From Desulfobacula sp. (GTDB taxonomy: Bacteria; Desulfobacterota; Desulfobacteria; Desulfobacterales; Desulfobacteraceae), in assembly GCF_021107415.1 (NCBI RefSeq), contig NZ_JAIOSW010000045.1, forward strand, positions 1 through 41,062: 41,062 nucleotides of DNA. The letters run 5' to 3'. This document shows positions 1-6,923 of this stretch, piece by piece. Numbering within the stretch: the first letter of the stretch is position 1; every line of letters starts with the position of its first letter. Below the pieces are notes generated by a model. It did not search any database, was not told the DNA's origin, and saw only the letters and a list, made by a program, of their open reading frames with translations. The translations under genes and the position numbers were made by a program.

Positions 1-18
1 AAAATCTATGATTTTAGA

Positions 19-62
19 GATAAAATCGGTTTTATGTAATTTAAAAAAACCGATAAAATCGG
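19..62. repeat. Short direct and inverted repeat beyond the rfbD end
   Basis: GATAAAATCGG occurs at 19-29 and again at 52-62. Overlapping these, ATCGGTTTT (25-33) pairs with AAAACCGAT (46-54) across a 12-base loop. It lies downstream of the leftward rfb operon and could form a weak hairpin, but no T-run follows on either strand, so it is not a convincing terminator. The rest of positions 1-156 shows no gene. Confidence 0.4.
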
Positions 63-156
63 ATAGGTGGAGTATGGCCTCGAAAAATGTTTAAAAAAAG
101 CCTTGCTTTTCTCCTGGTGCTCTATTGATGATTGTTACCTGTAACAAGAATATTTT

Positions 157-1001
157 TCATTGATTAAATTCTCTTAGCATGGATCGAAGTTGAATGCGCC
201 AGTGAACGGGTTTTATATCTGCTGCCTGCCAAAAGGATGTTTTATCAAGGACACTGTACATAGGTCTTTTTGCAGGAGTTGGAAATAGGTAAGACGGGAC
301 GGATAAAATGGGTATGGATTTGTCAAGAAGACCTGCCTGCAGCCCTTCTTCCTGGATAGCCACGGCAAAATCATACCACGAGGCAACACCCGCATCAGTC
401 CAGTGAAAGGTTCCCATTATGTTTTTTTTAAGAGCTGTCCATATGGCTTTGGCAAGGCCATGTGCCGCTCGTCAATGATGCTCAGGTTTTGTTTTTCCTT
501 CATGAGTTTGAGCATGGTTTTTACAAAATTATTTCCATGGGCGGAATAGAGCCAGGCTGTTCTTATGATCAATGCTTGATCATCCAAAATTTTGCGGACT
601 GCCTGTTCTCCTTTAAGTTTTGATTTGCCGTAAACTGATTCCGGGTCTGGGGTATCATCGGGCTGATAGGGTTTGAAGTTCCGGCCGTTAAAAATAAAAT
701 CGGTGGAGATATGAATCAGGGAAATTGTATTTTTTCTGCAAAGTTCTGCAATTTCAAGGACAGCTTTATGATTTATTCTGTAAGCTAAATCCTTTTCCTG
801 TTCTGCTTTGTCTACAGCTGTGTAAGCGGCTGCGTTGATTATGCAGTCAGGTCTGGTTGAGTTTATACACTGATTGATACTGCCGGTGTTACAGAAATTT
901 ATTTTTGGAAAATCGGAGGTTGTAAGTGTAATATTGTCCGGGCGTGTGCGCTGCAGTTCCCATCCAAGCTGGCCGTTTGATCCTAATAAAAGGACTTTCA
1001 T
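157..1001 (-). pseudogene. rfbD: dTDP-4-dehydrorhamnose reductase RfbD, frameshifted
   Basis: This is the last enzyme of dTDP-L-rhamnose synthesis (NADPH-dependent reduction of dTDP-4-keto-rhamnose). The first frame (1001 down to 417) has the Rossmann start MKVLLLGSNGQLG, the AAYTAVDKAE segment, STDFIFNG and the catalytic-type Tyr-x3-Lys in SVYGKSKLKGE. It then runs into junk after IIDER. The second frame continues the family with HGLAKAIWTALKK, then GTFHWTDAG-like sequence to the normal C-terminus. The junction lies at about 462-473. The family motif expected there, roughly QxGxPT, is missing, which points to a small deletion that is not a multiple of three. The start overlaps the rfbC stop (ATGA type). 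Identity is clear; whether the break is biological or a sequence error cannot be told here. Confidence 0.88.
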
Positions 1002-1564
1002 GCAAACACCTCTGCATTTCCCAAGGTTGATCCGTGTTCGTCCTTTTGTGATAATATTGGAGATGTGCCAGGGATGATGGGCCAGTCAATTGCGATGGAA
1101 GGATCATTCCATAAAATGTGCCGTTCGTGTTCAGGCGCATAATAGTCTGTGCATTTATATGTAAATTCTGCGTCCTGACTTAACACATAAAACCCATGGG
1201 CAAAGCCGGGTGGAATCCAGAGCATTTTTTTGTTTTCTGCCGAAAGGGTTGCACCTGTCCATTTCCCAAAGAAAGGGGAAGACTTTCTTATGTCAACGGC
1301 CACATCAAAGACTTCACCTGAGATTACCCGGACAAGTTTGCCCTGGGGTTTTTTTATCTGGTAATGAAGTCCTCTTAAGATGCCCTGGCTGGATTTGCTG
1401 TGATTATCCTGGACAAAGGTTACGCTGGAGATATTTTTTTTATGTGTGACCTTCAGGTTAAACTCATCATCACGAAAGGTTTCCATGAAGAATCCCCGGT
1501 GGTCCCCAAAAACCTGTGGTTGGATTAAGATAATGTCCGGGATATCCAGTTGAGTATATTTCAT
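998..1564 (-). CDS. rfbC: dTDP-4-dehydrorhamnose 3,5-epimerase
   Basis: It converts dTDP-4-keto-6-deoxyglucose to dTDP-4-keto-rhamnose. The 188-residue length is normal for RmlC. Visible family features are IPDIILIQPQVFGDHRGFF near the start (the DxRG substrate segment), the cupin part GILRGLHYQ with its His, GKLVRVISGEVFDVAVDIR, and WIPPGFAHGFYVL. It lies between rfbA and rfbD in one leftward operon. No good ribosome binding site precedes its ATG, so translation may be coupled to rfbA or weak. Bases 1444-1460, coding for NLKVTH, match exactly a unit of the tandem repeat just upstream of the gene. Confidence 0.95.
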   Translation of the reverse strand: MKYTQLDIPDIILIQPQVFGDHRGFFMETFRDDEFNLKVTHKKNISSVTFVQDNHSKSSQGILRGLHYQIKKPQGKLVRVISGEVFDVAVDIRKSSPFFGKWTGATLSAENKKMLWIPPGFAHGFYVLSQDAEFTYKCTDYYAPEHERHILWNDPSIAIDWPIIPGTSPILSQKDEHGSTLGNAEVFA

Positions 1565-1580
1565 TTTCTATTCGATTCGT

Positions 1581-1616
1581 TTACGTGTGACCTTCAGGTT
1601 ACGTGTGACCTTTAGG
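1581..1616. repeat. 18-bp tandem repeat between rfbA and rfbC
   Basis: Two adjacent 18-base units, TTACGTGTGACCTTCAGG (1581-1598) and TTACGTGTGACCTTTAGG (1599-1616), differ at one base. The second covers the rfbA stop codon. A 17-base part, GTGTGACCTTCAGGTTA (1585-1601), recurs exactly at 1444-1460 inside rfbC. The spacer therefore seems to contain duplicated rfbC coding sequence. Confidence 0.85.
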
Positions 1617-2478
1617 TTAAAAGATCTAACAAGTACTGGCCATAGCCATTTTTTTTCATGGATTCTGCTAATTTTCCCAATTGTCCTGCATTGATGAGTT
1701 TCATTCTAAAGGCAATTTCTTCAGGACAGGCAATTTTTAATCCCTGGCGGTCTGATACAACTTTAATAAAGTTTGCCGCATCCAGAAGGGATTCATGGGT
1801 TCCAGTGTCTAACCAGGCGGTTCCCCGGCTGAACAGCTCTACGTTTAAATTGCCCTGCTTCAGGTATGCATTGTTGACATCTGTTATCTCAAGCTCTCCC
1901 CGGGCAGAAGGCTTAATCTGTTTTGCAATTTGGATCACATCATTATCGTAGAAATAAAGTCCGGTAACAGCATAGCTTGATTTTGGAATCTCTGGTTTTT
2001 CTTCGATGCCGGTTACATGGCCGTTGCTGTTAAAGCTTACAACTCCATACCATTGTGGATCTTTGACATAATATCCAAATATGGTTGCACCTTTGTCTCT
2101 TTTTGCGATCGTTTGCAGGCGATCTGACAAGCCTTCCCCATAGAAAATATTATCGCCCAGAATCAGTGTGACCGGGTCATTTTTTATAAAATCTTCTCCA
2201 AGGATAAATGCCTGGGCAAGCCCATCAGGGGAGGGTTGGATTGCATATTCCAGGGAGAGGCCCCATTGAGAACCGTCACCCAGCAGATGCTTGAAGCTGT
2301 CATGGTCATGGGGTGTTGTGATGATCAGTATATGAGTAATCCCTGAAAGCATCAGTGTGGACAGGGGATAGTAAATCATGGGCTTGTCATACACCGGCAT
2401 GAGCTGTTTGCTGACTGAATATGTCAGTGGATACAGCCGGGTTCCTGATCCGCCAGCTAATATGATTCCTTTACGCAT
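1612..2478 (-). CDS. rfbA: Glucose-1-phosphate thymidylyltransferase
   Basis: It makes dTDP-glucose from glucose-1-phosphate and dTTP, the first step towards dTDP-rhamnose. At 288 residues it matches RmlA length. The nucleotide-binding start [17 protein letters not shown], the following [31 protein letters not shown], and GLYFYDNDV are all standard. The C-terminal [17 protein letters not shown] is also typical. It starts 3 bases after the sat-cysC stop, so both are probably co-transcribed, with sugar-nucleotide and sulfate activation under shared control. Confidence 0.96.
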   Translation of the reverse strand: MRKGIILAGGSGTRLYPLTYSVSKQLMPVYDKPMIYYPLSTLMLSGITHILIITTPHDHDSFKHLLGDGSQWGLSLEYAIQPSPDGLAQAFILGEDFIKNDPVTLILGDNIFYGEGLSDRLQTIAKRDKGATIFGYYVKDPQWYGVVSFNSNGHVTGIEEKPEIPKSSYAVTGLYFYDNDVIQIAKQIKPSARGELEITDVNNAYLKQGNLNVELFSRGTAWLDTGTHESLLDAANFIKVVSDRQGLKIACPEEIAFRMKLINAGQLGKLAESMKKNGYGQYLLDLLT

Positions 2479-2481
2479 AGT

Positions 2482-4188
2482 TTAAATAAACCCTTTCTGG
2501 CTGATGTAGAGCATGACTTCCTGGGCGGCTTCGTCCGGTGTCAGGCTTGTGGTGTCGATTCTAAGTTCCGGGTTGGACGGGTCTTCATATGGATCATCCA
2601 CACCGGTAAAACCTTTTAAAAGACCTGCCCTTGCCTTGGCATACATGCCTTTTCTATCCCTTTTTTCACATTCAATGATGGGGGTTGAAACATGGACTTC
2701 AAAAAAACCGCCATGGGCTTCAATGGATTCCCTGATCCGGACCCTTGTTTTTTCATAGGGTGCAATGGGGGCGCAGATGGCAATGCCTCTATTTTTGGTT
2801 ATTTCAGCTGCTACAAATCCGATTCGTTTTACATTGATGTCACGGTGCTCCTTGGAAAAGTTCAGTTCCGAGGAGAGGTTTCTTCTGACAATGTCTCCGT
2901 CCAGAAGGGTGACGGGTCTTGTCCCGATTTCAAGAAATTTTGAATAAAGGATCTTGGCTATGGTGGATTTGCCGGCTCCTGATAATCCTGTGCAAAATAT
3001 GGTAACTCCCTGTTTTGATGGCGGGGGATAGGATTTTTGAAGTTCCTTGATTACTTCCGGGAATGTGGCCCAGTCAGGTACTTTCTTGCCGGCACGGATT
3101 CTTTTCTGGATGTCGGTTCCTGTAAAAGAAATGGTGTCTATGTTTTCCGGAACCTGGCTTGCAATTTTGTATTCATCTTCAAAGGGAAGATAGACCATCT
3201 CTTCAAATATGATGGTCTCAACGCCCAGTTCTTTGATGGCATTATGGGCAAGCTTAGTTGCTTCATCATATTTGTAAAAAGGTCGATTGCCGGCGTCATT
3301 GCCAGGGGAGCCATGGTCATGGCCGATAACAAAATGGGTGCAGCCAAAGTTTTTGCCAATGATCATGTGGAGGATGGCCTCCCTGGGGCCTGCCATTCTC
3401 ATGGCCATGGGCAGCAGGTTGAGGACGTAAGAGTCGGGTGGATAGTGAGCAGCTACTTTCTGGTAGCAGCGCACACGTGTAAAATGATCAAAGTCTCCTG
3501 GTTTTGTTACACCGGCAATGGGCAAAAGTAGAAGATTTGCCTTTGCCTTTCTCATGGCCTGGATGGTCATCTCAAACTGGGGCCGGTGGATGGGCTGCCG
3601 GGTTTGGAAACCGACAATGCGTTTCCATCCAAGTTTGGAGAATATGTTTCGAACTTCGGCGGGTGTGTTCCGGATCTGTTTGAAATCAGGATGAATGGGA
3701 AGATTCAGGGCCTGGATTTCTCCGCCGATATAATATTTGCCGGACTTATTATAAAGATAATCTACACCGGGGTGAGATTTGTCCAGGGTATTATATACGG
3801 CCTGGGCTTCTTTTTTTATTTCCAAAGGCCAGATATCTTCGATATTCATGACCCCGATAAGAAAGCCTTCCTGGTCTCTTAAGGTGACGGACTGACCGGT
3901 TTCAAGGGTAGCTGCAAGGCTTTGTGGGATATCCAGGCAGATGGGAACCGGCCAGAGTTGTCCTGATTCAAGGCGCATGCGATCCAGGACAGATTCATAA
4001 TCAATTTGTTTCATGAATCCTTTTAAGGGGGAGAAAACCCCTGTGGTCAGCAGCTCAAAATCACAGATCTGTCGGTTATTTAGAATGACATCCGGCATTG
4101 ACGCACTTAGTTTTTTTAACAGGATGTGCTGTTCTTCATTGACAAGGAGGTTCACCAGTGGATTTTTTTCAGATGGTTTTGGTTTCAT
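2482..4188 (-). CDS. sat-cysC: Bifunctional ATP sulfurylase / APS kinase with altered sulfurylase motifs
   Basis: Predicted to make adenylyl sulfate and phosphorylate it to PAPS, the donor for sulfation. Start chosen at the ATG at 4188 (568 aa) because GGAG lies 11 bases upstream; a TTG 17 codons earlier lacks such a site. Residues about 1-385 are the ATP sulfurylase part and about 395-568 the kinase, with P-loop GLSGAGKS (401-408), DGD and GFTGVDDPYE. In the sulfurylase part the usual QTRNPxHRxH reads QTRQPIHRPQ (195-204), and the usual GRDHAG reads GHDHGSPG (289-296). These changes fall on residues known in yeast ATP sulfurylase to contact ATP phosphates. Dissimilatory Sat normally lacks a kinase domain. 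With the rfb neighbours, a role in sulfated polysaccharide is inferred, not shown. Confidence 0.88.
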   Translation of the reverse strand: MKPKPSEKNPLVNLLVNEEQHILLKKLSASMPDVILNNRQICDFELLTTGVFSPLKGFMKQIDYESVLDRMRLESGQLWPVPICLDIPQSLAATLETGQSVTLRDQEGFLIGVMNIEDIWPLEIKKEAQAVYNTLDKSHPGVDYLYNKSGKYYIGGEIQALNLPIHPDFKQIRNTPAEVRNIFSKLGWKRIVGFQTRQPIHRPQFEMTIQAMRKAKANLLLLPIAGVTKPGDFDHFTRVRCYQKVAAHYPPDSYVLNLLPMAMRMAGPREAILHMIIGKNFGCTHFVIGHDHGSPGNDAGNRPFYKYDEATKLAHNAIKELGVETIIFEEMVYLPFEDEYKIASQVPENIDTISFTGTDIQKRIRAGKKVPDWATFPEVIKELQKSYPPPSKQGVTIFCTGLSGAGKSTIAKILYSKFLEIGTRPVTLLDGDIVRRNLSSELNFSKEHRDINVKRIGFVAAEITKNRGIAICAPIAPYEKTRVRIRESIEAHGGFFEVHVSTPIIECEKRDRKGMYAKARAGLLKGFTGVDDPYEDPSNPELRIDTTSLTPDEAAQEVMLYISQKGFI

Positions 4189-4267
4189 TGTGGTTATAGC
4201 TCCGCTCTGTCGGTTACAATTTGCATGTACCAATAACAATTGAAGTTTCTATCATAAAGAATAAATA

Positions 4268-4301
4268 TGAACTAAATTCAGTTCAATATTTTAAAAATAT
4301 T
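4268..4301. promoter_or_regulatory. Palindrome pair upstream of sat-cysC
   Basis: TGAACT (4268-4273) and AGTTCA (4280-4285) form a perfect 6-6-6 inverted repeat. It is followed directly by a second one, AATATTT (4285-4291) with AAATATT (4295-4301). The site lies about 80 bases upstream of the sat-cysC start and just beyond the end of the next leftward gene. It could be an operator, or the AT-rich arm could be a weak transcription end. No known regulator consensus was recognised. Confidence 0.4.
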
Positions 4302-4316
4302 TATTTCTTGAAAAAG

Positions 4317-4721
4317 CTATTTTTTTGCATTCTCGTGTGCCTGGGAAAGTCTTTGTTTCAGGTATTTCATTTCATCCTTGTCATATTCATACAGGTCAAA
4401 GCAATACCCGTCTTCACCAAGAAGGCCTTCGGGGATAAGATCACCGGTTTCTTCGGGATCGGTTATCATTTCTCCGTAAAAGCAGACAGACAGCCATCTT
4501 TCCTCGGGATCATCATCTATGACATCCACCATGGCAAAAAGGGAACGGTTTTTCTGGTTGTTGTGCCTGGGGCGAAGAGAATAGCTCACTTTGGGTCGGG
4601 CATTAAAGTCCAGAGTGGTGTCTTCAAGAGTTTTCAAGTGGTCATAAATTTCTGTAAACGCCTGTTTTGTTTTTGAGTCGGTTTCAATCCAGGTATTAAT
4701 AAAATTTTCAAGTTCTTTCAT
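4317..4721 (-). CDS. Hypothetical protein in the moaB operon
   Basis: Not recognised. It is 134 residues, acidic and soluble, with no signal peptide or membrane segment. A central stretch (KVSYSLRPRHNNQKNRSLFA, then MVDVIDDDPEERWLSVCFY) looks like conserved globular sequence. The end is rich in Tyr, Asp and Lys. AAGGAA stands just upstream of its ATG, and it begins 3 bases after the moaB stop, so it is almost certainly translated together with moaB. A link to molybdopterin metabolism is suggested only by position. Confidence 0.75.
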   Translation of the reverse strand: MKELENFINTWIETDSKTKQAFTEIYDHLKTLEDTTLDFNARPKVSYSLRPRHNNQKNRSLFAMVDVIDDDPEERWLSVCFYGEMITDPEETGDLIPEGLLGEDGYCFDLYEYDKDEMKYLKQRLSQAHENAKK

Positions 4722-4724
4722 TTT

Positions 4725-5228
4725 TTATTCCTTAATATGTTTTAAAAGATGTCCAAGTTCAGGAAATATCAGGGCATTGCAGGCCAGCTTGCAGGCCTTG
4801 ATGCTGCCCGGCATGCAAAAGACAATGGTCTGTCTGATGATTCCGGCTGTGGCCCGGGATAGGATGGCTGCCGAATCAATCTCTTCAAAACTTAACTGGG
4901 TAAAAAGAGGGCCAAAGGCGGTGAGTTCTTTTTCAAACAGGGGCTTGACTGCTTCAATGGTCACATCTTTCGGGCTGATGCCGGTGCCGCCTGTCATGAT
5001 AATGGCATCCGGGCAGATTTTTTCTGTTATATGTTTTGTTAATTCCATGATGGCGGTAATATCATCGGTTACTATTTGATGAATCACCACTTCAAACCCT
5101 TCCTTTTTTGCTTGTTTTTTTATCCATGCACCGGATTTGTCTTCAGACAGACTTCTTGTTGTTGAGACTGAAATCACGGCAATTTTAATATCATCCGGTA
5201 CATTTTTTTTGTGTAATAGTGTACTCAT
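4725..5228 (-). CDS. moaB: Molybdenum cofactor biosynthesis protein MoaB
   Basis: MoaB/MogA proteins adenylylate molybdopterin before metal insertion. The 167-residue protein shows IAVISVSTTRSLSEDKSG near the N-terminus, the family signature MTGGTGISPKDVTIEAVKPL in the middle, and GIIRQTIVFCMPGSIKACKLA near the end. Length is normal. It is transcribed away from the mobA-moaE-moaC set, leaving a roughly 200-base divergent control region between them. Confidence 0.93.
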   Translation of the reverse strand: MSTLLHKKNVPDDIKIAVISVSTTRSLSEDKSGAWIKKQAKKEGFEVVIHQIVTDDITAIMELTKHITEKICPDAIIMTGGTGISPKDVTIEAVKPLFEKELTAFGPLFTQLSFEEIDSAAILSRATAGIIRQTIVFCMPGSIKACKLACNALIFPELGHLLKHIKE

Positions 5229-5231
5229 GTT

Positions 5232-5336
5232 TTAATCCTGTTCCATGTAAACAATATCCTGTTTGTCATGTTCGACGACCAGGACAATGATCATATCCTG
5301 ATGTCCGGTGTTTATGTGCTTTAGGATTTGTATCAT
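5232..5336 (-). CDS. Possible 34-residue small protein upstream of moaB
   Basis: A short open frame starts at ATG 5336 and ends with TAA at 5232-5234, just before the moaB ATG at 5228. It reads MIQILKHINTGHQDMII, then VLVVEHDKQDIVYMEQD. There is no ribosome binding site upstream, only an A-run. It is not recognised. Its composition looks protein-like and it would lie first in the moaB operon, but chance is a fair alternative. Confidence 0.22.
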   Translation of the reverse strand: MIQILKHINTGHQDMIIVLVVEHDKQDIVYMEQD

Positions 5337-5359
5337 TTTTTTTTATGGCGGGCAACACC

Positions 5360-5386
5360 TTGATTTTAACTTTGAGTTGCTATAAT
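5360..5386 (+). promoter_or_regulatory. Candidate promoter for mobA-moaE-moaC
   Basis: A perfect -10 TATAAT (5381-5386) lies 42 bases upstream of the mobA ATG. The best -35 is TTGATT (5360-5365) with a short 15-base spacer. The -10 is strong and the -35 only fair. No molybdenum-cofactor riboswitch structure was recognised in the short leader. Confidence 0.45.
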
Positions 5387-5428
5387 CAGTGTAGGATAAA
5401 ATTTTACTTTTGAGCAGGAATGGTGTGA

Positions 5429-6037
5429 ATGAAATTTGACTGTACAGGTGTGATACTGGCTGGCGGAAAAAACAGCAGGCTGCCGGGAAAAAAGAAGACA
5501 TTTCAAAAAGTTGGGGATTTGATGATTCTTGAAAGCATTTATGAATTATTCTCAAATCTGTTTAAGGAAGTCATTATAGTGGTAAACGAGCCCGAAGAGT
5601 TTGCCGGCTGGGACATGACAGTGGTGACGGATATCATTTCTTCACAGTGTGCGCTTGCAGGTCTTCATGCAGGGCTTTTTTATGCGTCCTTTCCATATGC
5701 GTATGTAACAGCCTGTGATACCCCTTTTGTCAAGCAATCGGTTGTTGAATATATCGTGGGACAGATTGAGCCAGGCTATGAAGTGATCATTCCCAGTACG
5801 GATGACGGGATTGAAGCCTTGTCTGCCGCGTATTCAAAGGATTGTATTCCTTTGATTGAGAATAATCTTAAAAAAAATATTTTCATGATTAAAAAGTTTT
5901 TCAGGAAAAAAAAAGTAAAAGAGATTCCAGTGGAGCAATTAAAAATGCTGGACCCGGAAATGGAGTTTATTTTTAATGTAAATACACCCGAAGATCTTGA
6001 AAAAGCCAAAACAATTGTAAATAAAATAAGGCAGTAA
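5429..6037 (+). CDS. mobA: Molybdenum cofactor guanylyltransferase
   Basis: MobA links GMP to molybdopterin to form the bis-MGD cofactor of formate dehydrogenases and related enzymes. The 202-residue protein starts CTGVILAGGKNSRLPGKKKT, the nucleotidyltransferase loop (family form LAGGxSxRMGxDK). It continues with VVTDIISSQCALAGLHAGL and has the metal-binding Asp in ACDTPFV. The C-terminal MEFIFNVNTPEDLEKA is typical. Its end is Lys-rich (FFRKKKVKEIP). It heads the rightward Moco operon, with 18 bases to moaE. Confidence 0.92.
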   Translation: MKFDCTGVILAGGKNSRLPGKKKTFQKVGDLMILESIYELFSNLFKEVIIVVNEPEEFAGWDMTVVTDIISSQCALAGLHAGLFYASFPYAYVTACDTPFVKQSVVEYIVGQIEPGYEVIIPSTDDGIEALSAAYSKDCIPLIENNLKKNIFMIKKFFRKKKVKEIPVEQLKMLDPEMEFIFNVNTPEDLEKAKTIVNKIRQ

Positions 6038-6055
6038 AAAAAAAAGGAGATAAAT

Positions 6056-6424
6056 ATGGATATTACAACAATGGTGGAGCAGATAAAACAACATCCTGAT
6101 TACCATAAGGCAGGAATGATTTTATGTCATAATGGCGTCGTTAGAGCCACATCCCGGGAAGGTGATGAAGTGACCGGACTTGAAGTTGTGGTGGATCATG
6201 ACAGACTGGATCAGATCCTTGAAGAACAAAAGAAACGACCGGGGATTATTGATATCCTGATTCATATCAACGAGAAAAAAGAACTTGCTGTTGGTGATGA
6301 TGTGATGTTTTTGGTGGTTGCAGGGGATATCCGGGATAATGTGCTTGAATCATTGAAGGATACATTGAATTTAGTTAAGGCCGAGGCAACAAGCAAAAAA
6401 CAATATTTCAAGAATGAAAAATAA
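6056..6424 (+). CDS. moaE: MoaE-like molybdopterin synthase large subunit, short form
   Basis: MoaE adds sulfur carried by MoaD to precursor Z. This 122-residue protein is shorter than the usual 140-150. It aligns through GMILCHNGVVRATSREGDEV (family form GAxxxFxGxVRxxxxG), a GLEV strand, IHINEKKELAVGDDVMFLVV (family HRxGxLxVGExxVxVxV) and a C-terminal SKKQYF that may supply the catalytic Lys. The usual PHR before the last helix is DIR here. AGGAGA precedes the ATG. It lies between mobA and moaC, which supports the call. Activity is uncertain because of the divergence. Confidence 0.78.
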   Translation: MDITTMVEQIKQHPDYHKAGMILCHNGVVRATSREGDEVTGLEVVVDHDRLDQILEEQKKRPGIIDILIHINEKKELAVGDDVMFLVVAGDIRDNVLESLKDTLNLVKAEATSKKQYFKNEK

Positions 6425-6436
6425 TAGGCAAAAAAA

Positions 6437-6919
6437 ATGACTGATTTTACACATCTTGATAAAGAAGGCAGGGTGAGAATGGTGGATGTGGGAGACAAGG
6501 CCCAAACCAAGCGGGTTGCTGTTGCTGTGGGTAGAATTTTTATGGAACCCGATACCCTTGACAGGATCATGGATGAAAAAGTGAAAAAGGGGAATGTTCT
6601 TGAAGCAGCAAGAATTGCAGGCGTTATGGCAGCAAAGAAAACATCGGATCTGATCCCCATGTGTCATCCGTTAAATATTACCTATGCCAGGGTTGATTTT
6701 TCTTTTGATAAAGAAAACCATGCCATTGATATTGAAGCCCAAACTTCACTGACAGGCAGGACCGGTGTGGAAATGGAGGCATTGACTGCGGTATGTGTTG
6801 CAGGCTTAACTATATATGACATGTGCAAATCCTATGACAGGGCCATGAGAATATCCAATATATATCTCAAATCTAAATCAGGAGGCAAAAGCGGAATATA
6901 TACTGCAAAAAATAACTAG
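6437..6919 (+). CDS. moaC: Cyclic pyranopterin monophosphate synthase MoaC
   Basis: It acts with MoaA in the first step of molybdopterin synthesis, forming cPMP. The 160-residue length is normal. Diagnostic sequence includes FTHLDKEGRVRMVDVGDKAQTK near the start, TSDLIPMCHPLNIT in the middle with the conserved Cys-His, and TGVEMEALTAVCVAGLTIYDMCK near the end. It is the third gene of the mobA-moaE-moaC run. moaA was not seen in the window. Confidence 0.96.
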   Translation: MTDFTHLDKEGRVRMVDVGDKAQTKRVAVAVGRIFMEPDTLDRIMDEKVKKGNVLEAARIAGVMAAKKTSDLIPMCHPLNITYARVDFSFDKENHAIDIEAQTSLTGRTGVEMEALTAVCVAGLTIYDMCKSYDRAMRISNIYLKSKSGGKSGIYTAKNN

Positions 6920-6923
6920 CAGT

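Noticed and set aside
3037..3531. 164-residue plus-strand open frame inside sat-cysC
   Set aside because: It lies wholly opposite a well-supported gene, with no ribosome site and no recognisable motif.
5343..5428. Molybdenum-cofactor riboswitch upstream of mobA
   Set aside because: The leader after the predicted promoter is too short and shows no matching stems.
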